A stretch of DNA of 64,000 nt, taken from positions 11,372,501-11,436,500 of the forward strand of contig NC_069662.1 in NCBI RefSeq assembly GCF_027244095.1. Direction: 5' to 3'. This document shows, piece by piece, positions 52,158 through 61,734 of the stretch. The stretch's first letter is position 1. Each line of letters opens with the position of its first letter. Position numbers and translations under genes: made by a program. The notes under the pieces were generated by a model. It was not told the DNA's origin, ran no database searches, and was given only the letters and a program-made list of their open reading frames with translations. This DNA is from Hemicordylus capensis. Its lineage: Eukaryota; Chordata; Lepidosauria; Squamata; Cordylidae.

Positions 52158-53108
52158 TCAAAGCATAACCTTTTGTAGCAAACTCTTCCTTCTCAGCATT
52201 TTAACCACTGCTGCATGGATGTCCTTGTTCCGTAGGGTGTAAATTATAGGGTTGAGCAAGGGGGTGACCACAATGTAAAAGATGGCAATTTGCTTGTCAA
52301 AATCAGGAGCTGCCCCTGATTGGGGTCTCATGTACATGGAGATGATGGTGCCATAGAACAAGGTGACGACTATCAGATGTGAGGCACATGTGGAGAAAGC
52401 TTTGCTTCTTCCCGCAGCTGACTTCATGTGTAATACAGAAGACAGAATGAGCCCATAAGAAGTCAGGATAACAGACAGGGGAACTAGAAGGACTAGTGTA
52501 GCCACCATAAAAATGGCTAACTCTATTATTTTGGTGTCGCCACATGCAAGTTTCAACAATACTGGTACCTCGCAGAAGAAGTGGTTGATGTGGTTGGTCC
52601 CACAGAATGGGAGGCAAAGAGTGGAGACCACGTCTACCATCGCAATGAGGAACCCACCTGCCCAAGAGGCGGTGGCAAGCTGCCATTGTTGCCCCCTGCC
52701 CATGGCCACAGCGTAGACCAGGGGACTGCAGATGGCCAAGTAGCGGTCATAGGCCATGGCGCCTAACAGGATACATTCAGTGCATCCCAGGGACAAAGAA
52801 ATGTACATCTGGGCTGCACAGCGGGTGAAGGAGATGACCCCGTTCCCAGTCAGGAGGTGAGCCAGCATTTGGGGCACAGTGCTGGTGACATAACAAATTT
52901 CTAGGCCTGAAAGATTGGTGAGGAAGAAGTACATGGGTGTGTGGAGAGAGGAGTCCACTTGCACCAACAGGATGATCACCAGGTTCCCTGCTACAGTAAC
53001 CAAGTAAATGATGAGGATTACAATGAAGAGCAGGATCTGTGTGCTGCGATCATTGGTGAGTCCCTCCAAGATGAACTCTGTCGCCAAGGTGAGGTTCTCA
53101 GCTCTCAT
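52158..53108 (-). CDS. Olfactory receptor 7, class II, intact
   Basis: 316 residues, MRAENLTLATEFILEGLTND (Arg2 is unique; paralogues have Gly or Glu). NLT site 5-7, GNL 41-43, LHTPMYFFLTNLSG, MAYDRYLAIC 118-127 followed by SPLVY, ECL2 DVVSTLCLPFCG (Ser162, extra Cys165), [10 protein letters not shown] 236-245, PLLNPIIYTLRNKD 283-296. The N-terminal 165 residues are almost those of receptor 6, while the C-terminal half ([18 protein letters not shown]) is closer to receptor 5. The CAG acceptor at 53122-53124 is 13 nt before the ATG. Confidence 0.97.
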   Translation of the reverse strand: MRAENLTLATEFILEGLTNDRSTQILLFIVILIIYLVTVAGNLVIILLVQVDSSLHTPMYFFLTNLSGLEICYVTSTVPQMLAHLLTGNGVISFTRCAAQMYISLSLGCTECILLGAMAYDRYLAICSPLVYAVAMGRGQQWQLATASWAGGFLIAMVDVVSTLCLPFCGTNHINHFFCEVPVLLKLACGDTKIIELAIFMVATLVLLVPLSVILTSYGLILSSVLHMKSAAGRSKAFSTCASHLIVVTLFYGTIISMYMRPQSGAAPDFDKQIAIFYIVVTPLLNPIIYTLRNKDIHAAVVKMLRRKSLLQKVML

Positions 53109-53900
53109 CTTGGCCTATTACCTGCAAAGGAAGGGCAGCAGTAAGAAACAGTAGTAGTATCATCAGTTGTAGTTTTCCCTGGGAATGGGCCAACCCTAAA
53201 ATAAGTTATGCTTTGGTCCCTCTACACCTAGGGTCAACCTCAAATCAACCCAGCATCAGGATCTTGGTCCAAACCCTTGGAAGTTATTTTACATGATCCC
53301 ACAGTGTTGTTTAACTCTCTACTGCCCATCCTTTTTTATCCCTGTTTTCTTGGATTTATTGTTTTTAACTAATTATTGTTTCAAAATAGTTTAGCTCTTT
53401 GATTACATACACAGCTGTGTGGTTTGATTTAGAAAATAATTAAAGCAAAAAAACAACAACCCCACAACTCTTTGGTTTTCAGGGATAGTTATGGTTGTGG
53501 CATTCCAACTGAACTGCAAAAAGAGAATAAGACTGCATTTGCCTATAACACAGAACTACAGAACTACAGAACTCTGTGCCATCCCTCACCCCACTCTTCT
53601 GTCCACATGTGGATGTTCAGGAGAGGGTTTGGACCCAACAGTAAGGAAACCGTATGCCCCCCCCCCAACTCCAATCTCCTGTTGGGTGCGGATGCAGCCA
53701 TCATCTGACAGCCCATGACATTCACTCCATGGCATGAGATCTGATGTCCACTCAGAGATATTGCACTGCCCTACAAAATCATAACCACAGATACACAATT
53801 GACTAGGTCCTCCATGCCCCAAACCACTCCCTGAGTAGGCTGGTGGCAACAGCAAAAACTGGGGATTAGTGTTACAGAAATGTTTAAGAAGATTTTGGTA
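53109..53900. other. Upstream region of receptor 7, unclassified
   Basis: Starts with the splice acceptor. 53470-53900 forms part of a 255-codon minus-strand frame that I do not accept as a gene (see rejected list). Includes a run of about ten C at 53657. Confidence 0.4.
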
Positions 53901-54185
53901 GCATATGCATCCCTTGACAACAATAGCCTTATTGATTGATGCAAAGGTGCGTGTTTCTTCTCTTCTCTTCTTTCCTTTCTTCTGACACCCTTCTCTCTCT
54001 TTCTCTTTTGCACTATCTTTCCTTTCTTTTCTCACTTCCCCCCAACCAGCATGAGGGGAGGGGAGGGCAGGCTTTTGGGGGGGGACTGCCTTGGGGTGGG
54101 TATGGAGAGAGAAGGTGGGATACTTGGGGAAAATGTTTATAGACCTCATAATGCCAATAAAAATTGTAAATAAAAATTTTAAAAA
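53901..54185 (+). repeat. L1-like LINE 3' end
   Basis: Pyrimidine-rich then G-rich 3' UTR ending 'CATAATGCCAATAAAAATTG' and TAAATAAAAATTTTAAAAA, the form of squamate L1 tails as I remember them. No coding part remains. Confidence 0.55.
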
Positions 54186-54429
54186 TCCCTTGTTAGGAGG
54201 TAGGGGTGGGCCATGATGTGCGCACCCTGTCACACCTACATTAAAATCCTGGATTGCTCCACTGTTATTTATGGACAGTGCCCATTTCCACCTCAGGGAA
54301 GGGGAGAAATTTTTTAAAGGAACCAGAAGCTGCTGTGACTGAGTGAGTATCATTTAATATACCATTTAAAATTATGATATAAGACACTCACCCCATCCAC
54401 GTGTAATGCGAAACCAGAGTTGAGGAAAG

Positions 54430-54575
54430 GCTACCCAGGTTTTCCTCCTACCTTGCTTCCACAAAATCATTTCTACCCAGGTTTTCCTCCTACCTTGCTT
54501 CCGCACAACCAAAAATTGGGAGCACACACAGCTCACAAAGCTGGGTAGCACACAGGTTTGTTTGTGTGAATGACT
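54430..54575. repeat. Foldback element, partial copy
   Basis: Two tandem copies of 'TACCCAGGTTTTCCTCCTAC' + 'CTTGCTTCC', then 'CAACCAAAAATTGGGAGC' and GTTTGTTTGTGTGAATGACT: the right half of the element at 51275-51542. Confidence 0.7.
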
Positions 54576-54576
54576 T

Positions 54577-54736
54577 TTTGGGGTGACTCTAGGCCAGTGA
54601 CTTTTCTCCCAGCCTAACGTACCTCACAGGTTGTTGTGAGAATAAACATAACCATGTGCAGTGTTCAGGACTTCTTGGTTGAGGAAGCGAGATATAAATG
54701 TATATATTAACTAACTGAATGAATGAATGAATGAAA
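54577..54736 (+). repeat. Sauria-type SINE, 3' part
   Basis: 'GGGGTGACTCTAGGCCAGTG', 'CTCACAGGTTGTTGTGAGAA', then a CTAAC/GAATGAATG tail. Same position relative to the predicted donor as the SINE at 49228, but without the head. Confidence 0.75.
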
Positions 54737-54879
54737 GGAGCAGTAACTGAATTTTGTACACTTCTCAAGTTGCCTACAATGTTAACAGCTTGTGATTTCT
54801 CTTTTGGTGGTCCTACGAAACCCAACAGTATCGCTCGAAACAACCAGATGAGCCCTTCCCTTCTCCCCCTCAATCTGAT

Positions 54880-54990
54880 TACTAAATTGCAGACTAAAAG
54901 CTTACCTCATGCTTGTCCCACATGTTCCTCAACAACCAGAAAGATGATTTTTCATACCAATGGCTTAGGTAATGTATGCAAACTGAAACT
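54880..54990 (-). promoter_or_regulatory. Predicted 5' exon and donor of receptor 7
   Basis: Minus strand GGTTGTTGAGGAACATGTGG, GACAAGCATGAG|GTAAGC (donor at 54900-54905), preceded by CCATTGG and TATGAAAAA, a possible CCAAT/TATA pair. 1.8 kb upstream of the ATG. Confidence 0.6.
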
Positions 54991-55099
54991 GAGTGGGTAA
55001 TGCAAGCTAATGAAAAATAACACTGGACTTCAGTGGACCATCCGTGAAATCATGGAGAATGCATGCCATCTCTTAGAATTAGGCTATAGATGGTGGCTT

Positions 55100-55570
55100 T
55101 CTTTCTGCTGCTCTGCCAGTAGTAGGATAAATCATCACTTCTTCTCTAATATAAGAGTAGAATGTAATATTCTTCAACCAATTTATAAGGACTTTTAAAG
55201 GAAGAGTCAAAAGAACTTGAGTTATTCAGCTTCCAACCTATTTTACAATGTAGCAGATGGACAGCGAGCTAGTTTTTGTTCCTGCCCTGTGATTTCTGAA
55301 AGGGTTGCCGAGTCAGTGAGATAAATAAAGATTACAGATCTACACTATGGGGATTCCTCTGGTGTTTTCCTATGGGTTCTAAAGTCTATATCTGTAACTA
55401 AAAACCCCTTGGACTCCAAACCTTCAGTAATAAAGCACCATGGGAAAAGGTCGTTTGAAATTGCCACCAAAGAGAGTAAAAAAGAAGAAAACCACACGTA
55501 TTTTGATGGAAATAATTCATAATGTCTTGGCAAGGGAGAAAGATGATTCTGAAAATGTATTTTTGTTTGT
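55100..55570 (-). promoter_or_regulatory. Intergenic OR module, copy h (receptor 7)
   Basis: 'TCTGCTGCTCTGCCAGTAG', 'CTTCTCTAATATAAGAGTAG', 'AATAAAGATTACAGATCTAC', 'CTTCAGTAATAAAGCACCAT', 'AATAATTCATAATGTCTTGG' match copy g closely; the middle (homeodomain-like) part is deleted. Confidence 0.7.
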
Positions 55571-56670
55571 TTGTTTATTTAACTTACATACACACACACA
55601 TATACACATTATCCAAGGAACTGTGAATGGGGCTTTAGTCACATATCAACCCCTCTAAAACAGTCTAGTGTAAAATGATCAACAATCTGAGGCCATACAA
55701 GTGATCTTTAGGAAAATGTTCGTTTGATCCTGGGATTGCTATATCTCAGCCCAGTGTTCTATGACACCATACTGACTTTCAGTAAGGACTCAGAATTTTC
55801 TCCACATTTTTCTTCACAGGGATGTGAATGAGAAATCGATTTCTTATCAATAAAACTGATATTCCCAAAATGCCCGTAATAGGTTATGCACTACATAATA
55901 GGTTATGTCTTGACCCAGCTTCAGTTTCTGTCCTTTGAATTCTTCAGTTCTACCCAACATCTCCTTGAATCATTCAGGGGATATCTTCCCACAAAGTCAG
56001 AAAGCTGTGCCCGACAATTAGTTGCAGGTGGCACCATTTTCACCCCATTCTGTCCAAAAAGCTGAGGTGGGGCTGAAGGAGGGCTGGCCCCATCCCCTAC
56101 CCAGGTCTAGGCAGTTGCCTGGGGCACCAGTTTTTGAGGGGTGCTGCAGTTCCCTGAGAGGAAGCTGAGAGGACAAGGCTTGCCTCCTAACTGGTCTCTG
56201 GCTGGCTTACTTACTTCTCCCCTCTCAGCATGCTCTGTCCCTCCACTCTCTTACTGCTGTGACTGCTCATGTGGGAGCTTCCATCTTAGTTTCTCAGGTG
56301 CCCAGACCCAAAATGGGAAGTAAATGGAATACATGATGGTTGGCTTGACTGCAGTCAGGCCTGGTTGGTCATGGAAGGAAGCTCTTTGCAATACCATTGA
56401 AGCTGCCTTTCAGGGAGACAGAGAGGTCGACTGGCATATACTGCTGAGGGGAGGAAGCCTCAATAGAGGGAGGGTGGGAGTCTGGTGGGCTCCAGGCTCC
56501 TCTACCACAAAACCTGGGAGCCAAAGTTGGGCCAGGGTGGGCAACAACTCAAGTTAAAGCTAGGGCTCTGCCTTTCTTGGCTAGGGGATAAATGTCATAT
56601 TGAACTTTGCTTGGAGTGCCAAAAAACCCTAGGACTGGCCCTAGGCTGGAATATGGTCTTGCTCTCTGAC
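55571..56670. other. 3' flank of receptor 8 remnant and unclassified
   Basis: 55640-56060 is duplicated flank matching 51540-51960. 56080-56670 carries frames up to 77 codons without domains. Confidence 0.45.
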
Positions 56671-56806
56671 CAGTGTTCCATGTAACAGGGATTCCCTGAT
56701 GTTGATGTTGTTGACAACTCCCATAATCCCCAGCCAAAGAGTATTGCAGCTGGGCATGATGGGGGGTGTAGTCAGCATCTGGGAATCCATGTTACAGGGA
56801 ACACTG
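56671..56806. mobile_element. hAT-like palindromic MITE
   Basis: Ends CAGTGTTCCATGTAACAGGG and, inverted, CAGTGTTCCCTGTAACATGG, around a self-complementary interior (ACAACTCCCATAATCCCCAG / GCATGATGGGGGGTGT). The flanking octamers do not match, so the target duplication has decayed or the class differs. Confidence 0.8.
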
Positions 56807-56974
56807 CCTACAACCCTAATTTAGATGATGCTGTACTCATCTCCAATGCTACTGAGTGAACTTCATGCTTGAGCAGAGACTTGATCTCCCATGTCCCAAC
56901 CCAACACTCAAGTCATGCTGGCATAGTCTTCATAATACATCATTGGGACATATCTGGAATAATTCAACAAGACC

Positions 56975-57757
56975 TCAAAGCATAACCTTTTGTTGCAAAC
57001 CCTTCCTTCACAGCACCTCATCCACTGCTGCATGGACATCCTTGTTCTGTGGGGTGTAAATTATAAGATTGAATATTGTGGTGACCACAGTGTAAAAGAC
57101 AGCAATCTGCTTGTCAAAATCAGGAGCTGTCCCTGATCAGAGTTTCGGATACATGGAGATGACGGTGCCATTGAACAATGCGACAGATATCAGATGTGAG
57201 GCACATGTGGAGAAAGCTTTGCTTCTTTCCGCAGCTGACGTCATATGTAATATAGAGGACAGGATAAGCCATAAGAGGTCAGGATAACTGACAGAGGAAC
57301 CAGAAGGATCAGTATAGCCACCACAGAAATGTCAAATTCTCTTATTTTGGTGTTGCCACACACAGATTCCAACAACACTGGCACCTCACAGAAGAGGTGG
57401 TTCATGAGGTTGTTCCTACAGAATAGGAGTTGAACAGTAGAGATTGTATCTATCGTAGCAAGGAGGAATCCACCTGCCCAAGAGGTTGCAGCAAGCTGCC
57501 ACTGGCGTCCCCTGCCCATGGCCACAGCATCAATCAGGGGACTGCAGATGGCGAAATAGCAGTCATAGGCCATGGCATCAACAGAATACATTCAGTGCAC
57601 CCCAGGGACAAAGTAATATACATCTGGACTGTACAGCAGGTGAAGGAGATGACCCCATTCCCAGCCAGAAGATGAGCCAGCATCTGGGGCACAGTGCTGG
57701 TGACATAACAAATTTATAGACCTGAACGGCTGGTGAGGAAGAAGTGCATGGTTTATG
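56975..57757 (-). pseudogene. Olfactory receptor 8, truncated and frameshifted
   Basis: Homologous to receptor 7 from its stop (56975) back to about the PMYFF region (57745), where similarity ends; the N-terminus, TM1 and start of TM2 are missing. Small deletions break the frame near 57274 and 57575, a nonsense codon replaces part of MYMRPQSG near 57140, and DRY is DCY. Still visible: [45 protein letters not shown]. An L1 fragment sits 118 bp beyond the break. Inactivation is older than that of receptor 4. Confidence 0.93.
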
Positions 57758-57859
57758 AACTAGAAGAGCATTTAAATCTCGATCAAATATTGAGCAATTA
57801 TTGGATTTCTGATCCAATCCAATTGACCCAATAGTTTTGACTGGGTCATGTCATCTCTC

Positions 57860-57874
57860 CCAACAATTTATCTT
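57860..57874. repeat. 15-bp L1 target-site duplication
   Basis: CCAACAATTTATCTT here and again at 58494-58508, bounding the L1 fragment. Confidence 0.9.
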
Positions 57875-58493
57875 CCTTTCTTTATATATATATATATATA
57901 TATATTTAAATTTTTATTGATTTTAACAATATCTTAACATTCACATCACATTAAACAAATATTGACTTCCCGCTCACACCTCCTCATGAATCACCAACTA
58001 TAGAATTAACCCTTGCTATAATAATAATTCAAAACATATATCTTAAACCTTACAAACTCGATTTTGATCTATCCAACCTGCTATTATTACTAAATTTCAA
58101 ACCCTGTTGTAAAATCAATATTAGGGAAATAGTTCTTTAAGTATAATAAAAATGGTTTCCAGTCTTCTTTAAAACATTCCAAATTTTGATCTCTTATCAG
58201 TACTGTGAGTTTTGCCATCTCCGCATATTCCAAAATTTTTATCAGCCAATCCTCTTTTGAAGGCAGTTCATTACTCTTCTATTTCTGCGCATATATTATT
58301 CTGGCCGCCGTAGTAGCGTACATAAAGAATGTTACGTTGGTTGCAGAAAACACTCCTTGCGTTATTCCCAGCAGGAAGGATTCTGGCTTCTTAGGAAATG
58401 TCATTTTAAAAATTTTCTTTAATTCATTATATATCATGTCCCAAAAGGCCTTAGCCTTCCTACAAGACCACCACATATGAAAAAAAGTTCCTT
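57875..58493 (-). mobile_element. 5'-truncated L1 LINE, C-terminal ORF2
   Basis: Minus strand encodes EGTFFHMWWSCRKAKAFWDM (58279-58500), FPKKPESFLLGI and TTAARIIYAQ, then with decay 'EDWLIKILEYAEMAKLTVL', the C-terminal region of L1 ORF2. The 3' end is AT-rich with a (TA)n run (57883-57904). Flanked by perfect 15-bp duplications (57860-57874, 58494-58508). Inactive by truncation. Confidence 0.92.
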
Positions 58494-58732
58494 CCAACAA
58501 TTTATCTTTCAGGTCGGATTGGATTGGTTGGGATACAGTATGTGATTTTAAATCAGCACAGGCTTAATGGCACCATATTTGTCCTACTATTTCCACAGAG
58601 AAGTGGGTGTGCATGACTATAACATGATCTCCTCCTCAAGCCCCTGATCTGGATTAGACTGAGAGTCAAAATGAGGGAATCCGATTAAGCAGAGTCTTCT
58701 ATGTCCTAACCCCCAGCACCTGAGTCATTCTG

Positions 58733-59330
58733 CTAACTGAGCAAAGAGGCACCTTTTAAAATGGTGATTCTCTTTATTGAGAGCACTGTAAGATATTCCC
58801 CTCAGGGGATGGAGCAGCCACTCTGGGAAGAACAGAAGGTTCCAAATTCCCTCTCTGGCTTCTCCGAGATAGGGCTGTGAGAGATTCCTGCCTGCAACCT
58901 TGGAGAAGCCGCTGCCAGTCTGTGAAGACAACACTGAGTTAGACAGACCAATGGTCTGACTCAGGATATGGCAGCTTCCTATGTTCCTATGTTCCTGCCT
59001 GCAACCTTGGAGAAGCTGCTGTCAGTCTGTGAAGACAATACTGAGCTAGATAGACCAATGGTCTGACTCAGTATATGGCAGCTTCCTATGTTCCTACGTT
59101 CCTATGAGTAGGGGGAGAGCAACTGGCCCTATCCAACCCCAGCACCACATCCCTCCAGTGGCTGTTGCTGGTGTCTATCTTATGCTTCTTTTTTAGATTA
59201 TGAGCCCTTTGGGGACAAGGAGCCATTTTATTTATTTGTTTGTTTGATTGTTTATATCTTTGGGAACTTCTGTTGAAAGGCAGTATATAAATATTGGTCG
59301 TATTTGTATTTGTATTTGTATATCCATATG
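58733..59330 (+). repeat. Unclassified interspersed repeat, copy 2
   Basis: 'GCAAAGAGGCACCTTTTAAA' (left) and 'GTAGGGGGAGAGCAACTGGC', 'TTTTTTAGATTATGAGCCCT' (right) match 5452-5735. SINE sequence at 58781-59106 splits it. Ends in T(A/T)TTTGTATTTGTAT units. Confidence 0.65.
58781..59106 (+). repeat. Chimeric SINE with duplicated 3' part
   Basis: Lacks the 5S-like head; starts GAGCACTGTAAGATATTCCC. The 3' part (CCTGCCTGCAACCTTGGAGA to TATGTTCC) occurs twice, ending at 58996 and 59106, joined at a TATGTTCC unit. Confidence 0.88.
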
Positions 59331-59427
59331 GCTTGTTCACAGAAACCTAAACAAAGTTGAAGGATTGCCCAACCAAACACACTCCTGATCTACAATATGT
59401 GAATTCAAACACATATTTGAAGGAGAA

Positions 59428-59510
59428 GAACGTGATAAGAAGAACGTAGGAGGAGGAGAATGTGACCATGTGGGAGGTGGGAGCTGGATAGGATGGCTTC
59501 TCAATCGGGA
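59428..59510. repeat. Foldback family, half element
   Basis: 'GTAGGAGGAGGAGAATGTGA', 'CCATGTGGGAGGTGGGAGCT' correspond to one arm of 22960-23115; the second arm is absent. Confidence 0.55.
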
Positions 59511-59640
59511 GCACTCAAGGCTATCCTATCATGGCTAGATACTCCTCTGGCCCCATTTCAGTCCCATGAACAAGCCTATAGAAGGCAAGTGGATGCCCCT
59601 GGACGTGGGCAACAGCAGACAACCTTCGCATTATGTCATC

Positions 59641-60579
59641 CTATTTATTCCAGACTCCGTTTCCCATCAACTTTGCCACTGCTGCATGGATATCCTTATT
59701 CCTCAGGGTGTAAATGATGGGGTTCAGCAAAGGGGTGACCATAATGTAAAAGACAGCAATGTGTTTGTCGAAATCAGAAGCTGTGCCCAATCCTGGCCTC
59801 ATGTACATGGTGATAACCGTGCCATAGAATACAGTGACCACCGCCAAATGGGAGGCACATGTTGAGAAGGCCTTTTGTCGTCCAGCCTTGGTCTTCACCT
59901 TTAATACAGTGGATAGAATGAGCCCATAAGAAGTCAGGATAACAGAAAGGGGACCCACAAGAATCAGAGTGGCTGTTGAAAACACAACAAGCTCTGTGAC
60001 CTGAGTGTTGGTGCATGCAAGTTTCAGTACTACAGGCAGTTCACAGATGAAGTGGTTGACGTGGTTGGGTCCACAGAACTGGTGTCGAAAGGTGCAGCTC
60101 ACATTTATGGTAGCAAGGAGGATGCCCCAAGCCCAGGAGGCTGAGGCGAGCTGCAATTGGTGCCCCCTACTCATGAGAATGGCATATAGCAGGGGATGAC
60201 AGATGGCCAAGTAGCGGTCATAGGCCATGGCGGCCAGCAGAATGCACTCGGTGCCTCCCAGAGTCAAGATCAGGTGCATCTGGATTGCGCAACGTGTTAA
60301 GGAAATGACTCCATTCCCAGTCATAAGGTTAAACAGCATCTGGGGCAAAGTGGTGGTGATGTAGCAGATCTCTACACCTGCGAGATGTGTGAGGAAGAAG
60401 TACATGGGTGTGTGGAGGCGGGAGTCAGTCTGTACCAGTATGATCACCACCGTGTTCCCTGCAATGCTAAGCGAGTAGAGGAGGAGGGTTACCACAAAGA
60501 GCAGAATCTGGTTCTTTCGGTCATTGGTGAGACCCACCAGGATGAATTCTATGATAGAGGTAAGATTCCTAGCTTCCAT
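59641..60579 (-). CDS. Olfactory receptor 9, class II, intact
   Basis: 312 residues, MEARNLTSIIEFILVGLTND. NLT at 5-7, GNT in TM1 at 41-43 (others GNL), LHTPMYFFLTHLAG, MAYDRYLAIC 118-127, Cys 97/162/169/179/189, SY 217-218, [10 protein letters not shown] 236-245, PLLNPIIYTLRNKD 283-296, short tail GNGVWNK. Intracellular loop 3 is unusually basic (KVKTKAGRQK). The frame opens 20 codons earlier, but a CAG acceptor with a CCTTTCTCTG tract at 60594-60596 sits 14 nt before this ATG. It has the best-formed upstream promoter of the set (TATA at 61532). Confidence 0.97.
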   Translation of the reverse strand: MEARNLTSIIEFILVGLTNDRKNQILLFVVTLLLYSLSIAGNTVVIILVQTDSRLHTPMYFFLTHLAGVEICYITTTLPQMLFNLMTGNGVISLTRCAIQMHLILTLGGTECILLAAMAYDRYLAICHPLLYAILMSRGHQLQLASASWAWGILLATINVSCTFRHQFCGPNHVNHFICELPVVLKLACTNTQVTELVVFSTATLILVGPLSVILTSYGLILSTVLKVKTKAGRQKAFSTCASHLAVVTVFYGTVITMYMRPGLGTASDFDKHIAVFYIMVTPLLNPIIYTLRNKDIHAAVAKLMGNGVWNK

Positions 60580-61489
60580 CTTGGCCAGCTGGGCTGCAGA
60601 GAAAGGGCAACAAGGAAAGACAGTGACTCCCTCTGACAATGGACCAATATGATATATAACATTTATAAGTGTGTATGTACAATTTAAGATGCTCAGTAAG
60701 AATGAATATACTGTGTAGTAGCTTCATGATATGATATTTCTATAGTGCTGTGGTGGAGGAAGAAGTTATAGAAGTGTTGCTCCAAAAGCCACTGAGGAAG
60801 ATCAGGAGGATCGAAACGTGTTTGGCATAAAGGAACTACTTGGATTATATACCCTTCAGAGGAATTTCAGCAATAAGAGCAGAGACTTTTCACAAGCTCC
60901 AACACGCACAATGACAGTGCGCTTATAAACAAAAATTTGTAGGAATGACAGTATAATTATTCTATAGAATTATATTTGATTAATATTAAAGTAAGCCAGA
61001 TTTTGCTCACCATAATTATGGAGTACACCCCAAACCATCCCATTTAACTCCAACATCTCGTTCCACTCTTAGCAGGGTTTCTTAACCTGGGTAGACCTCT
61101 CAACTGTCCCAAATGGTCAGATCTTCCTTCAGTTGACCCCATCTTTGAAAGCATCTCTCATTCTTCCTGCTCAGTATCTGCATGTTTTCCCCAGAGGGAC
61201 TCATATAAGCCATTGCAGTAGTGGCGGCCATTGAGGGCAGCACTGAGGCTGCGAGATGTACCTTTAAAATGTTATTATGAGCGATACCGATTGCACCAGC
61301 AAGTTGCTGCAAGCAGGAGTGCCCTGCCCAGCATCCCACATGACAGCGGCTGCAGCTCTGACACTCACCTGGCATACACATATATTTTATACATTATGGA
61401 ATGTAGATGGTTTTATCAGGCCTCAAATTTTAAAAAGATGGACTTCTTCCCCACTCTTATTAATTCCAAGTTACAAAATCTAGTCTTAC
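60580..61489. promoter_or_regulatory. Intron of receptor 9
   Basis: Between the predicted donor (61483-61489) and acceptor (60594-60596). It contains unsupported frames (93 codons minus near 61100-61381), with no domain and not seen upstream of paralogues. Confidence 0.5.
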
Positions 61490-61545
61490 CTTAATGCTTC
61501 TCTCAAGTGTTCTTCAACAACCAAGAACAAGCTTTTTATACTACC
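61483..61545 (-). promoter_or_regulatory. Predicted promoter, TATA box and 5' exon of receptor 9
   Basis: Minus strand in order: GTAGTATAAAAAGCTTG (TATA at 61532-61540), TTGGTTGTTGAAGAACACTT, GAGAGAAGCATTAAG|GTAAGACTAG (donor at 61483-61489). The 'TTGTTGAAGAACAYYT' and 'AAGCATKAAG|GTAAGA' parts are shared with the other predicted exons. TATA is not well kept in those copies. Confidence 0.7.
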
Positions 61546-61734
61546 TGTTTGTGTTAAGGTGCAGAAGAAGCAGAAGTTTTTTGGTGAGTTTGATAATGCA
61601 GGATGTTCAAAGCATTCATACAGAAAGCCAGTGAACTGTCAGTATTTTCAAGAAAAAACTTAAGCTGTCTCTCACACAGAGGCAACTACGGAGGGTTTCT
61701 CCATGCTGCTCATAAAGGCTACCTGGAGGCTTGT

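Noticed and set aside
53586-54353. 255-codon minus-strand frame
   Set aside because: About half overlaps the antisense of an L1-like 3' end with low-complexity Lys/Glu-rich sequence; the rest (Ser/Gly/Cys-rich) matches no family I know and no paralogous flank. A processed-gene remnant cannot be excluded.
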